Notes under the pieces: model-generated
What the model saw: the letters and a program-made list of their open reading frames with translations, nothing else
Told to the model about the DNA's origin: nothing
Databases searched by the model: none
Shown: one piece after another, positions 34,344-41,483 of the stretch
How positions within the stretch are numbered: position 1 is the first letter of the stretch
How the letters are laid out: every line of letters starts with the position of its first letter
DNA from: Sphaerimonospora sp050942215
GTDB taxonomy: Bacteria; Actinomycetota; Actinomycetes; Streptosporangiales; Streptosporangiaceae
Assembly: GCF_050942215.1 (NCBI RefSeq)
Contig: NZ_CP192056.1
Location: 496,001 to 560,000 of the forward strand
Reading direction: 5' to 3'
DNA: 64,000 nt
Position numbers and translations under genes: made by a program

Positions 34344-35120
34344 GTGAGTGACCCGCTGGCTGTCATAGCCGACCTCCCCGGAGTGCCCGAAGCCGTGCAG
34401 CAGGCTCGTGAGGCCACCGACCGTCTCTACCGGCATCGGGTGCTGCGGCGGCGAAGCCCCGAGGTGTCGGCGGAATCGGCGCTGCGCGGGGCCAGGGCCT
34501 CGGCGGCGCTCGAAGGCGTGGACGTGCCGCTGCAGGCGCTGCGGCTCGGTGAGGCCGCCGACGCGGTGCCGCAGGGCGCCCTGCGGGTCTCGGCCGAGCT
34601 GGGCCGGCTCGGCCCGACATGGCGCTCGGCGCCCCGCCAGGTCCTGGCCCGGCTGCACGCCCTCGCGGCCGCCGGCCTGATGGCCGATCCCGGCCGGCCG
34701 AGGACCGTGCCGACGACGGCCGACCCGCTCGGGCTCGGCCCCGCCCCCGGTCCCGAGGAGACAGCGGTACGGATGTCCGCGCTGGCCGGGCTGCTGTCGG
34801 CCGCGACGAAGGCGCCTGCCCTCGTCCTGGCCGCGATCGTCCACGCCGAGCTCGCCGTGCTGCGGCCGTTCGGTGTGGCGGACGGACTCGTCGCGCGGGC
34901 GGCCGGTCGCCTGACGCTGGTGGAGCACGGGCTCGATCCCAAGTCGCTGATAGCGGTCGAGGTGGGCCATCTCGAGCTCGGCGACGCGTACACCGCGGGG
35001 TTGCGGGCCTATCTGGCGGGAACGGCCGATGGCGTGGGGGAGTGGATCAGGCACTGTGCCGAGGCCGTCGTCGTCGGAGCCCGCGAGACGACCGCCATCT
35101 GCGAGGCCATGTCCAGATAA
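34344..35120 (+). CDS. Fic-like protein with a degenerate active-site motif
   Basis: 258 residues from GTG 34344 (VSDPLAVIADLPG); the open frame continues upstream without homology. The helical arrangement (ESALRGARASAALEG near the start, then HAELAVLRPFGVADGLVARAAGRL) resembles a Fic domain. The catalytic HPFx(D/E)GNGRxxR is replaced by R-P-F-G-V-A-D-G-L-V-A-R. The catalytic His and the Asn-Gly-Arg are gone, so AMP transfer is unlikely. Conserved hypothetical in actinobacteria near acs; role unknown. Confidence 0.7.
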   Translation: MSDPLAVIADLPGVPEAVQQAREATDRLYRHRVLRRRSPEVSAESALRGARASAALEGVDVPLQALRLGEAADAVPQGALRVSAELGRLGPTWRSAPRQVLARLHALAAAGLMADPGRPRTVPTTADPLGLGPAPGPEETAVRMSALAGLLSAATKAPALVLAAIVHAELAVLRPFGVADGLVARAAGRLTLVEHGLDPKSLIAVEVGHLELGDAYTAGLRAYLAGTADGVGEWIRHCAEAVVVGARETTAICEAMSR

Positions 35121-35194
35121 GAGGTCCTGTCCGGACGAGAGGCGTCAGACGAGAGGAGCCGGACGAGAGGAGCCGGACAAGAGGCCCTGTCCGG
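35117..35194. repeat. 14-bp tandem repeats overlapping a gene end
   Basis: The unit GAGCCGGACGAGAG occurs about five times with changes, starting within the stop codon region of the preceding gene. It ends in a CCTGTCCGG copy that pairs with an earlier one. It is another short satellite placed exactly at a gene's 3' end, like the one after yqeY. Confidence 0.7.
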
Positions 35195-35920
35195 GGAGGG
35201 GGCCGGAACTCCGCGGGTGCCGTCGGACGGTCCCGGAGACGGTCCCGGAAAAGCCGACGGCGCTCCTGGAAGGGAACGCCGTCGCAAGTACGTCCCTACC
35301 GGGTTACCAAGCGTGCACCTCTTATTTGCCGGATCGGGTCAAGCCCGTCTCGGCACGCCTCCCGCGGCTGGTCGCGCGTGGGTACTCCGGTGGTCGTACG
35401 CCGGACTCGTGAGTCCGTAACCACCTTTCTACGTCCGATTCCCCGGTTTGGAAACCCCCTGGACCAAGTCCGTTGCGGGGCCCGCCAACCTTCCCGATTT
35501 GTCGGTTTTATCCCTATCAATGGCTGGTTGTGGGGAGGTCATATACGCAGATGTCTATTGGTCGATATCAGGTCTCTCCGTCACCTGTGGTCCCATTTCT
35601 CCCCTGGCTCACTACCGACAGAGGGCCTTACCCGGCGCAAAAAAGTTGCTCAGATTTTGCTGGACCCTCGACTAACTCCACGCTTGTCAGGCAACATACG
35701 GTGTGTCCCTGCTTCCGGAAGATTGTGCATGGGTCGGGGATGACCAGACCCTTGCAACGCCTTGACCTGTTCTTCGAAGCTTCTTCCGGTAAGGGCCGGC
35801 TCTACCCCCCAGAGCCGGGCCAGTCGGCGACCCCCGCTCTCCCCCCCGGCGGGGGTCGCCCCCTTTCACCCGCCCCCGCCCCCGCCCCCCTTGGGGTTAC
35901 CCGCCCCCCGCCCCCCCCTT
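35195..35920. other. 0.7 kb non-coding, with AT-richer core and C-rich end
   Basis: No gene is supported. Around 35430-35760 the composition is clearly less GC-rich than the surroundings, with short frames lacking homology. From about 35860 to 35920 the plus strand is nearly all C (several runs of five to eight), so the minus strand could form a G-quadruplex. The three-part repeat element follows at once. Confidence 0.6.
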
Positions 35921-36049
35921 GGGCGTGATCTTGCGAATTCTCGCGGCCGCCTCGTCTGGCCAGCCGAAATCCCTTCGCTGATCTTGCAGAAACTCGCAGA
36001 CCTTAAGCCTGAGCTGCGCGAACCGCATCGGTGATCTTGCAGTACGGGC
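35921..36049 (+). repeat. three-part 53-bp phased element, copy A
   Basis: GATCTTGC cores start at 35927, 35980 and 36033, exactly 53 bp apart. Part 1 reads GGGCGTGATCTTGC then AATT-CTCGCGG; part 2 TGATCTTGCAGAAACTCG; part 3 TCGGTGATCTTGCAGT then CGGG. The sequence between the parts is not repeated. The same three parts in the same order and phase recur at 63001-63129. It ends about 95 bp before the ssd start codon, with a perfect DnaA box in between (36062). Confidence 0.85.
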
Positions 36050-36061
36050 ATGGCGGCGGGC

Positions 36062-36070
36062 TTATCCACA
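36062..36070 (+). promoter_or_regulatory. perfect DnaA box upstream of ssd
   Basis: TTATCCACA, the consensus DnaA-binding nonamer, 75 bp before the ssd start. Four more perfect boxes lie at 39993-40091 inside the same locus. Confidence 0.6.
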
Positions 36071-36144
36071 GAACGCGATTCGGCCCGTCGGTCGGCGGCT
36101 CCGGTCCCGGAAAGTTGGTCTCCCACGACAGACAGGGAGGCATG

Positions 36145-37194
36145 ATGCAGCCACGGCCCTTGGCCATCACCGGTGACCGGGAACTACTCGACGACCTGCT
36201 GCGCATCGCGGCGGCAGCGGGCGTGGAGTTCGATGTGGTCCACACGCCGACCCGGGCCAGGCCGTACTGGAACCGGGCCCCGCTCGTGGTGGTGGGCGGC
36301 GATGCCGCCGAGGATCTCGCGGCCACCGGCCCCCCTCCCCGGCAGAACATCGTCCTCGTCACGCGAAGCGCCGCAGACCCAGACATGTGGCGCCGCTGTG
36401 TCGCGGTGGGCGCGCAGACCGTGCTGGAACTGCCCCAGGCGGAACGGCTGCTGGTCGAGGAACTGGGCGAGGTGGCCGAGCCGGCCATGAAGGCGGGCCT
36501 GGTGGTCTGCGTCGTCGGCGGCAGGGGCGGTGTGGGCGCCACGTTGCTGGCGGCGTCCCTCGCGCTGACCGCCTCGCGTGGCGGGTTGCGCACGCTGCTG
36601 GTCGATGCCGACCCGCTGGGCGGCGGCATCGACGTCGTCCTCGGTCAGGAGGAGGCCACGGGCGCCAGATGGCCGGACATCGCCGGCCGGGAAGGGAGGG
36701 TGAGCTTCGCCGCCCTCCAGGACGCGCTGCCCACGTTCGGCGAGCTCACCGTGCTGTCCTGGCATCGCGGGGAGCCGGAGCGGGTGCCGCGAGAGGCGAT
36801 GCGGGCCGTGCTCGACGCGGCGCGGCGCGGCTGCGACCTGGTCATCGTCGACCTGCCTCGCCACGTGGCGGAGGACGACGGTGTCGCGGAGGCCCTGGCC
36901 CGAGCCGCTATGACACTGGTCGTGGTGCAGGCCGACCTGAGGGGAGCGCTCGCGGCCGCGCAGACCCTCGCCCTGCTGCGCCGCCACACCGGGGAACTGC
37001 GCGCGGTCGTACGCCCGGGCGGCATCGACCCCGAGGTGATCCGCGCCTCCCTCGACATCCCCTGCATGGGGGTGCTTCCTGAGCTTCGCGGCCTGGTCGC
37101 GACCCTCGACCGTGGTGATCCGCCGCCGCTCGGCCGCGCACCCCTCGGCCGGTTCTGCTCCGATCTGCTGACCGGGTTGAGGGAGGCCGCGTGA
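36145..37194 (+). CDS. ssd: Ssd/CpaE-type septum-site or TadZ-like ATPase
   Basis: 349 residues from ATG 36145, 4 nt after GGAGG; ATG 36142 is too close. A receiver-like N-terminal region (about 1-110) precedes a MinD/ParA-like ATPase domain: VVGGRGGVGATLLAASLAL with a deviant P-loop (the usual Lys before Thr is Ala, G-V-G-A-T-L), LLVDADPLGGGID and LVIVDLPRH. The deviant P-loop is typical of the Ssd/TadZ group, which localise Tad pili or affect septum placement rather than hydrolyse ATP strongly. First gene of the tad operon; overlaps tadA by 4 bp. Confidence 0.88.
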   Translation: MQPRPLAITGDRELLDDLLRIAAAAGVEFDVVHTPTRARPYWNRAPLVVVGGDAAEDLAATGPPPRQNIVLVTRSAADPDMWRRCVAVGAQTVLELPQAERLLVEELGEVAEPAMKAGLVVCVVGGRGGVGATLLAASLALTASRGGLRTLLVDADPLGGGIDVVLGQEEATGARWPDIAGREGRVSFAALQDALPTFGELTVLSWHRGEPERVPREAMRAVLDAARRGCDLVIVDLPRHVAEDDGVAEALARAAMTLVVVQADLRGALAAAQTLALLRRHTGELRAVVRPGGIDPEVIRASLDIPCMGVLPELRGLVATLDRGDPPPLGRAPLGRFCSDLLTGLREAA

Positions 37195-38408
37195 GTAGAC
37201 CAGCCGACGGCCCGGCGAGCCCGCCGGCACCGCCCGGCCGACCCGCCCTCCAGCCGATGCCCGCCGAACTGGTCGAGGCCGTGCGGGTACGGCTCTCGCT
37301 GGCCGGGGCCCCGCCCACGGCGGCGCAGGTGGCCGCGGCCCTGCGGGCAGAACGGGCGGTCCTGGGCGATGCCGAGGTGCTGGCCATCGCGCGGACCCTG
37401 CGTGCCGACCTCATCGGCGTCGGCCCGCTCGAGGGGCTTCTGACCCAGCCCGGGGTGACCGACGTGCTGGTGAACGGACCGGCCGAGGTGTGGATCGACG
37501 ACGGTCACGGTCTGCGCAGGACGTCGGTGACCTTTTCCGCCGACGATGAGGTGCGACGGCTCGCCCAACGCCTGGCGGCCGCGGCCGGGCGGCGTCTGGA
37601 CGACGCGTGCCCCTACGTGGACGCGCGACTTGCGGGCGGGGTGCGGCTGCACGCCGTACTGCCGCCGATCGCGCCGGGGGGCACCTGCCTGTCGCTCCGC
37701 CTGCCGCCTCGGCGTACTTTCGAGATCGAGGAGCTCGTGCCGGGTGTCGGAGCGGCCGTGCTCACCGCCATCATGACCGCCCGGCTGGCCTTCCTCGTGA
37801 CAGGCGGAACAGGCACGGGGAAGACGACGCTCCTTTCCGCGATGCTCTCGCGGGCCGGCCAGGGCGAGCGGCTGCTGCTGGTCGAGGACTCCGCCGAGCT
37901 CAACCCCAGGCATCCGCACGTCGTGCGCCTGGAAGCCCGGCCGCCCAACCTGGAGGGCGCGGGCGGTGTCGGTCTTCGTGATCTCGTACGGCAGGCCCTG
38001 CGTATGCGTCCAGACCGTCTCGTCGTGGGAGAAGTACGCGGCCGCGAAGTGATCGATCTGATGAGTGCCCTGAACACGGGGCATGAGGGAGGCTGCGGGA
38101 CGCTGCACGCCAACAACGCTGCCGACGTGCCCGCCCGGCTCGAGGCCCTCGCTTGCGCGGCAGGTCTGTCCCGCGAGGCGGTGCACAGCCAGATCGCCGC
38201 CGCTCTCGACGTCGTCGTGCATCTCGTCCGGCTCCCCGGCGGGCCGCGCCGCGTGGCGGAGATCTGCCTCCTGGAGCGTGAACCGTCCGGTCTGGTGGCG
38301 GCGGTGCCCGCGCTCGTCTTCTCCCCCGGCGGAGATGTCATGCCCGGGCCCGCCCTGGCCGCCCTCACGTCCCGGTGCCCGCAGTTGGAGGAGACATGGA
38401 CGCACTAG
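37191..38408 (+). CDS. tadA: Tad/CpaF secretion ATPase
   Basis: 405 residues from GTG 37191. Walker A is VTGGTGTGKTTLL (Lys211), followed by LLLVEDSAEL, the Asp box VVRLEARPPN and Walker B RPDRLVVGEVRGREVIDLM, then the HEGGCGTLHANN His box. It powers assembly and secretion of Flp-type pili at the inner face of the membrane. The last 13 bp overlap tadB. Confidence 0.95.
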   Translation: MSRPADGPASPPAPPGRPALQPMPAELVEAVRVRLSLAGAPPTAAQVAAALRAERAVLGDAEVLAIARTLRADLIGVGPLEGLLTQPGVTDVLVNGPAEVWIDDGHGLRRTSVTFSADDEVRRLAQRLAAAAGRRLDDACPYVDARLAGGVRLHAVLPPIAPGGTCLSLRLPPRRTFEIEELVPGVGAAVLTAIMTARLAFLVTGGTGTGKTTLLSAMLSRAGQGERLLLVEDSAELNPRHPHVVRLEARPPNLEGAGGVGLRDLVRQALRMRPDRLVVGEVRGREVIDLMSALNTGHEGGCGTLHANNAADVPARLEALACAAGLSREAVHSQIAAALDVVVHLVRLPGGPRRVAEICLLEREPSGLVAAVPALVFSPGGDVMPGPALAALTSRCPQLEETWTH

Positions 38409-39247
38409 CCGTGCTGGCGGCGGGAGTCGCCGCCTGGGTGTGGACCGGCCCGGACGGAGCCTATGCCAGGGCGGCCTGTCTGCTGGTGCCGTGGGGCCAC
38501 GGGTCGCTCCGGCGGAGACGGACGGCGTGGCCGCGGTGGAGACGGCACCGGGCCGGAGCGGCGCGCGCGGCGGCGTGGCGGGCGGCGTCCATCGAGCTGT
38601 GCCAGGGTGTCGTGGCCGAGCTCTCGGCCGGCCGCACCGCCGGGGATGCGCTCGCACGGGCCGTCGCAGCGGTCAGCCCGCCGGACCCGGCGGCTCTCGC
38701 ACCGGTCGCCGTGGTCGCTCGTGACGGCGGCGATGTGGCCGCGGCCCTGATGCGTGCCGCACCCGCCGGCGGCGGGGAGGGGCTGATGCGGCTGGCCGCC
38801 TGCTGGCGGGTGAGCGTGGTGGTGGGCGGCGGTCTGGCAGGGCTCATCGAACGGGTGACCGTGTCGCTCCGCGATGCCGAGGCGCACCGGCTCGACCTGG
38901 CGGCCCAGCTCGCCGGGCCTCGCGCGACCGCCCGGATGCTGGCGGTGCTGCCGGTCCTCGGTCTGCTCATGGGCGCAGCCCTCGGCATGGACCCGCTGTC
39001 CTTCCTGCTGGGCGGCCCGGCTGGATTCGCCTGCCTGCTCGTCGGACTGGTGCTCGACGTGGCGGGCGTCTGGTGGACGCACCGCCTGGTCGCGCGGGCG
39101 GAGAGCACGGAATCCGCCCGGAGCGCGCCGGATTCCCGCGCGAGGAGCCGGGGGTCCGGCGGGGACAGGGTCCCCGGAGGGCAGGGGGCGAGCGGGGGTA
39201 TGACGCCGATGGAGCGAAGACGGAGAGTGGATCGAGCATGGCCGTGA
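38396..39247 (+). CDS. tadB: Tad pilus membrane platform protein TadB
   Basis: 283 residues from ATG 38396, with GGAGGAG just upstream. It has a type II secretion F domain (about 65-190: LCQGVVAELSAGRTAGDAL, GLAGLIERVTVSLRDAEAHRLDLAAQLAGPRATARML) followed by two transmembrane helices and a basic hydrophilic tail. It forms the membrane platform with TadC for the TadA ATPase. The gene is shorter than some tadB genes but complete in the F domain. Confidence 0.88.
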   Translation: MDALAVLAAGVAAWVWTGPDGAYARAACLLVPWGHGSLRRRRTAWPRWRRHRAGAARAAAWRAASIELCQGVVAELSAGRTAGDALARAVAAVSPPDPAALAPVAVVARDGGDVAAALMRAAPAGGGEGLMRLAACWRVSVVVGGGLAGLIERVTVSLRDAEAHRLDLAAQLAGPRATARMLAVLPVLGLLMGAALGMDPLSFLLGGPAGFACLLVGLVLDVAGVWWTHRLVARAESTESARSAPDSRARSRGSGGDRVPGGQGASGGMTPMERRRRVDRAWP

Positions 39248-39981
39248 CGGCGGTGACGGCGGTCGTCCTCATCGGACTCGCCGCCTGGACCTGGGCGTCG
39301 GCGCGGTCACCCGCGGATCGGTTCCTCTCGGTGACCAGGGAGGCGGAAACCGCCGATGAGATGTCAGGGACGCCCGCGCGGGCCCGCGGGGCGGGGCCGA
39401 TGCTCGCCGTTTCCGCGGGGCTCGCCGGTTTTCTCATCGTGGGCGGGTACGCCGGGCTGGTCGTGGGCGGGCTGTCCGCCTGCTGTGCGCTCGTGGTGGC
39501 GGCGAGACGGGAGCCGGCCGAACTGCGCCGCCGCCGTGAGCGGATGGCGGAAGATCTTCCCTTCGCCGCCGACCTGATGGTCGCCTGCCTGCGGGCCGGC
39601 CGGCCGCTGACCGGTGCCGTCGAGACCGCGGCCGAGGCCGTCGGCGGCCCCCTTGGAGAACGTCTGGCGTGGGTGGGCGCGCAGATGCGGCTCGGGGCTT
39701 ATCCGGAAACGGCCTGGGCCGCTCTCGCGGCCGAGCCGCCGCTCGCCGCGCTCGCACGGACGATGAGCAGGGCGGCACAGAGCGGAGCGCCGGTCGCCGA
39801 CGTGCTGCTTCGGCTCGCGGACGACGCCCGCCGGGCGGCGCGTGCGGCCTCCTCCGCCGCGGCCAGAAGGGCGGGCGTCCAGGTCGTGGCGCCTCTCGGG
39901 CTGTGCTTCCTGCCCGCTTTCGTGTTCCTGGGAATCGTTCCCGTGGTCGCGGGTCTGGCCGCCCAGATCTTGCTACCGTGA
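39238..39981 (+). CDS. tadC: Tad pilus membrane platform protein TadC
   Basis: 247 residues from ATG 39238, overlapping the tadB end by 10 bp. One or two N-terminal transmembrane segments, then a type II secretion F domain (RRRRERMAEDLPFAADLMVACLRAGRPLTGAVE, ARTMSRAAQSGAPVADVL, RRAGVQVVAPLGLCFLPAFVFLGIVPVV). Pairs with TadB. It ends the first half of the locus; a 202-bp gap with DnaA boxes follows. Confidence 0.88.
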   Translation: MAVTAVTAVVLIGLAAWTWASARSPADRFLSVTREAETADEMSGTPARARGAGPMLAVSAGLAGFLIVGGYAGLVVGGLSACCALVVAARREPAELRRRRERMAEDLPFAADLMVACLRAGRPLTGAVETAAEAVGGPLGERLAWVGAQMRLGAYPETAWAALAAEPPLAALARTMSRAAQSGAPVADVLLRLADDARRAARAASSAAARRAGVQVVAPLGLCFLPAFVFLGIVPVVAGLAAQILLP

Positions 39982-39992
39982 TCGCTGTTTCC

Positions 39993-40091
39993 TGTGGACA
40001 AAGTTATCCACAATTGTGGAAATCTTGGCGTCACCTGTGCGCAGAAGCGGCTCTCCCGCTGAAGTTATCCACAATTTGCTGGTTATCCACA
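39993..40091. promoter_or_regulatory. cluster of four perfect DnaA boxes
   Basis: TGTGGACAA (39993-40001, minus-strand TTGTCCACA), TTATCCACA at 40004-40012, 40065-40073 and 40083-40091. All are exact DnaA consensus nonamers inside the 202-bp gap before the pilin gene. The usual oriC genes (dnaA, dnaN, parAB) are absent, so this is not the replication origin. It could titrate DnaA or tie pilus transcription to replication state. Confidence 0.7.
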
Positions 40092-40183
40092 GAGTGCCGT
40101 TCGCCTGCCCCGCGGGTAGCCGCAATCCCGCACCCTGGGCTCGGCGGGGCGGAAGGGCCGCCCCAGAGCCTTCGGGAGGATCG

Positions 40184-40585
40184 ATGGTGGAGTGGACGGC
40201 CGATCCGGCCGCGACTGTTTCTCGAATCGGCGTCACGGCGTCCGGAGGTGGCGGCAGAGCGTCCGGGGGCGATGTCCCGCCGGCCGCGGGCGGTGGCACA
40301 CCCCTGGCAGACCTGGAAGCGCCGGAGACGGCCGCGGTGCCGCGCTCGCAGTCATGGCTTCGGCGGCGTAGCCGCTCGGTGCGCGGACGCGTCCGGTCGG
40401 CGATGCTACGGATGGCCCTGTTCGCCCGGACGAGGGCCGAGGCGGGCATGTCGACGGCGGAGTACGCCGTGGGGACGATCGCCGCCTGCGGGTTCGCTGC
40501 CCTGCTCTGGAAGATCCTCACCAGCGGGGAGGTCAAATCCATGCTGTCCGCGCTCGTTCAGAAGGCGCTCAAGCTGGCCGGATGA
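40184..40585 (+). CDS. DUF4244 Flp-type pilin-like protein
   Basis: 133 residues from ATG 40184, preceded by GGGAGGA. The C-terminal 50 residues contain EAGMSTAEYAVGTIAACGFAALLWKIL, with the G-M-S-T-A-E-Y cleavage and Glu5-like motif of Flp pilins and a hydrophobic helix. The N-terminal 80 residues are a long basic leader, longer than that of typical Flp pilins. Predicted main pilin subunit of this Tad system, cut by a prepilin peptidase that is not encoded here. Confidence 0.85.
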   Translation: MVEWTADPAATVSRIGVTASGGGGRASGGDVPPAAGGGTPLADLEAPETAAVPRSQSWLRRRSRSVRGRVRSAMLRMALFARTRAEAGMSTAEYAVGTIAACGFAALLWKILTSGEVKSMLSALVQKALKLAG

Positions 40586-40971
40586 TGGCGCGGACGATGC
40601 AGGGCGGGCGGCGGGCCGGGCCACGGGAACATGGATCGGCCACGGCCGAGACGGCGGTCGTGCTTCCGGTCCTCGTGATGGTGCTCGCCGCCGCGCTCTG
40701 GGCGATCACGGTGGTCGGCGCTCAGCTGCGATGCGTGGACGCGGCCCGGACGGGTGCTCGGGCCGCGGCCCGCGGCGAGGCCCTGGACGCCGTACGACTG
40801 GAGGTGCTTCGGGCGGCTCCGGCGGGATCCCGTGTCGTGGTCGACCCGGGACCGGAGGTCACCCGGGTGGACGTCTCGGTTCGGGTCCGGCCGCCATGGA
40901 AGTCGGGGTTCGGTTCCGTGGAGGTCACGGCTTCGGCCGCTTCGGCCACAGAGAGCGGGGTGTTCCAATGA
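40582..40971 (+). CDS. tadE: TadE-family pilus protein
   Basis: 129 residues. The TadE signature EHGSATAETAVVLPVLVMVLAAALWAI lies at about residues 16-44: a prepilin-like site followed by a transmembrane helix. A small extracytoplasmic domain follows. It overlaps the pilin gene by 4 bp and the next gene by 4 bp (ATGA), so the three are coupled. Minor pseudopilin of the Tad apparatus. Confidence 0.88.
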   Translation: MMARTMQGGRRAGPREHGSATAETAVVLPVLVMVLAAALWAITVVGAQLRCVDAARTGARAAARGEALDAVRLEVLRAAPAGSRVVVDPGPEVTRVDVSVRVRPPWKSGFGSVEVTASAASATESGVFQ

Positions 40972-41483
40972 CGGAGATCGGGACGGCGCCTCGCGCGGAG
41001 CGTGGGTCGGCGACGGTCTGGGCCGTCGCCATGATGGCGCTCATCTGCGTGGCGGCCCTGGTCGTCGTCCAGATCGGAGCCGCCGCCGTGGCCCGGCATC
41101 GGGCGCGGAGCGCGGCCGACCTCAGCGCGCTCGCCGCCGCCTCCTGGATGTTCGCCGAGCCGGGCCGGGCCTGTGAACGGGCGCGGACGGTCGCGATGGT
41201 CAACGGCGCCCGGCTGAGGTCGTGTTCGTTGTCCGACGGGGTCGCCGCCGTCTCGGTCGTGGTGGCGATCACCCTCCCGCTCGCCGGGAATCGTACGGCG
41301 ACGGGGACCGCCCGGGCGGGGCCGGTCAGCGTCGTGGCGCGGTCTGTCGCGATAAGATCACGACCTCTTGGACAATGCGTCCAAGATTGGACTGCTGGAC
41401 TAGGCTCCGCCCCGGCCGCGCGCACTCCCCCGGGCGGAGGGCGGGCGGCTCCGCAGGAAGGGGTGCGCCGTGACCACGGTTAG
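40968..41483 (+). CDS. TadG-like (helicase/secretion neighbourhood) protein
   Basis: 171 residues from ATG 40968. It has AERGSATVWAVAMMALICVAALVVVQIGAAAVARHRARSAADLSALAAA, the anchor and start of the TadE-like family found next to a DEAD-box helicase in actinobacteria. After about residue 125 the sequence is low-complexity and probably not conserved; family members are usually shorter. The end overlaps the next gene by 14 bp. Confidence 0.8.
   Translation: MTEIGTAPRAERGSATVWAVAMMALICVAALVVVQIGAAAVARHRARSAADLSALAAASWMFAEPGRACERARTVAMVNGARLRSCSLSDGVAAVSVVVAITLPLAGNRTATGTARAGPVSVVARSVAIRSRPLGQCVQDWTAGLGSAPAARTPPGGGRAAPQEGVRRDHG

Noticed and set aside
35921..36049. CRISPR array reading of the 53-bp periodic element
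   Set aside because: The repeated core is only about 10-18 bp and varies by position, each copy has just three units, the two copies share unit-specific differences, and no cas genes are in the window.
39993..40091. Chromosomal replication origin
   Set aside because: DnaA boxes are present but too few for an actinobacterial oriC, and dnaA, dnaN, gyrB, parA and parB are all absent.
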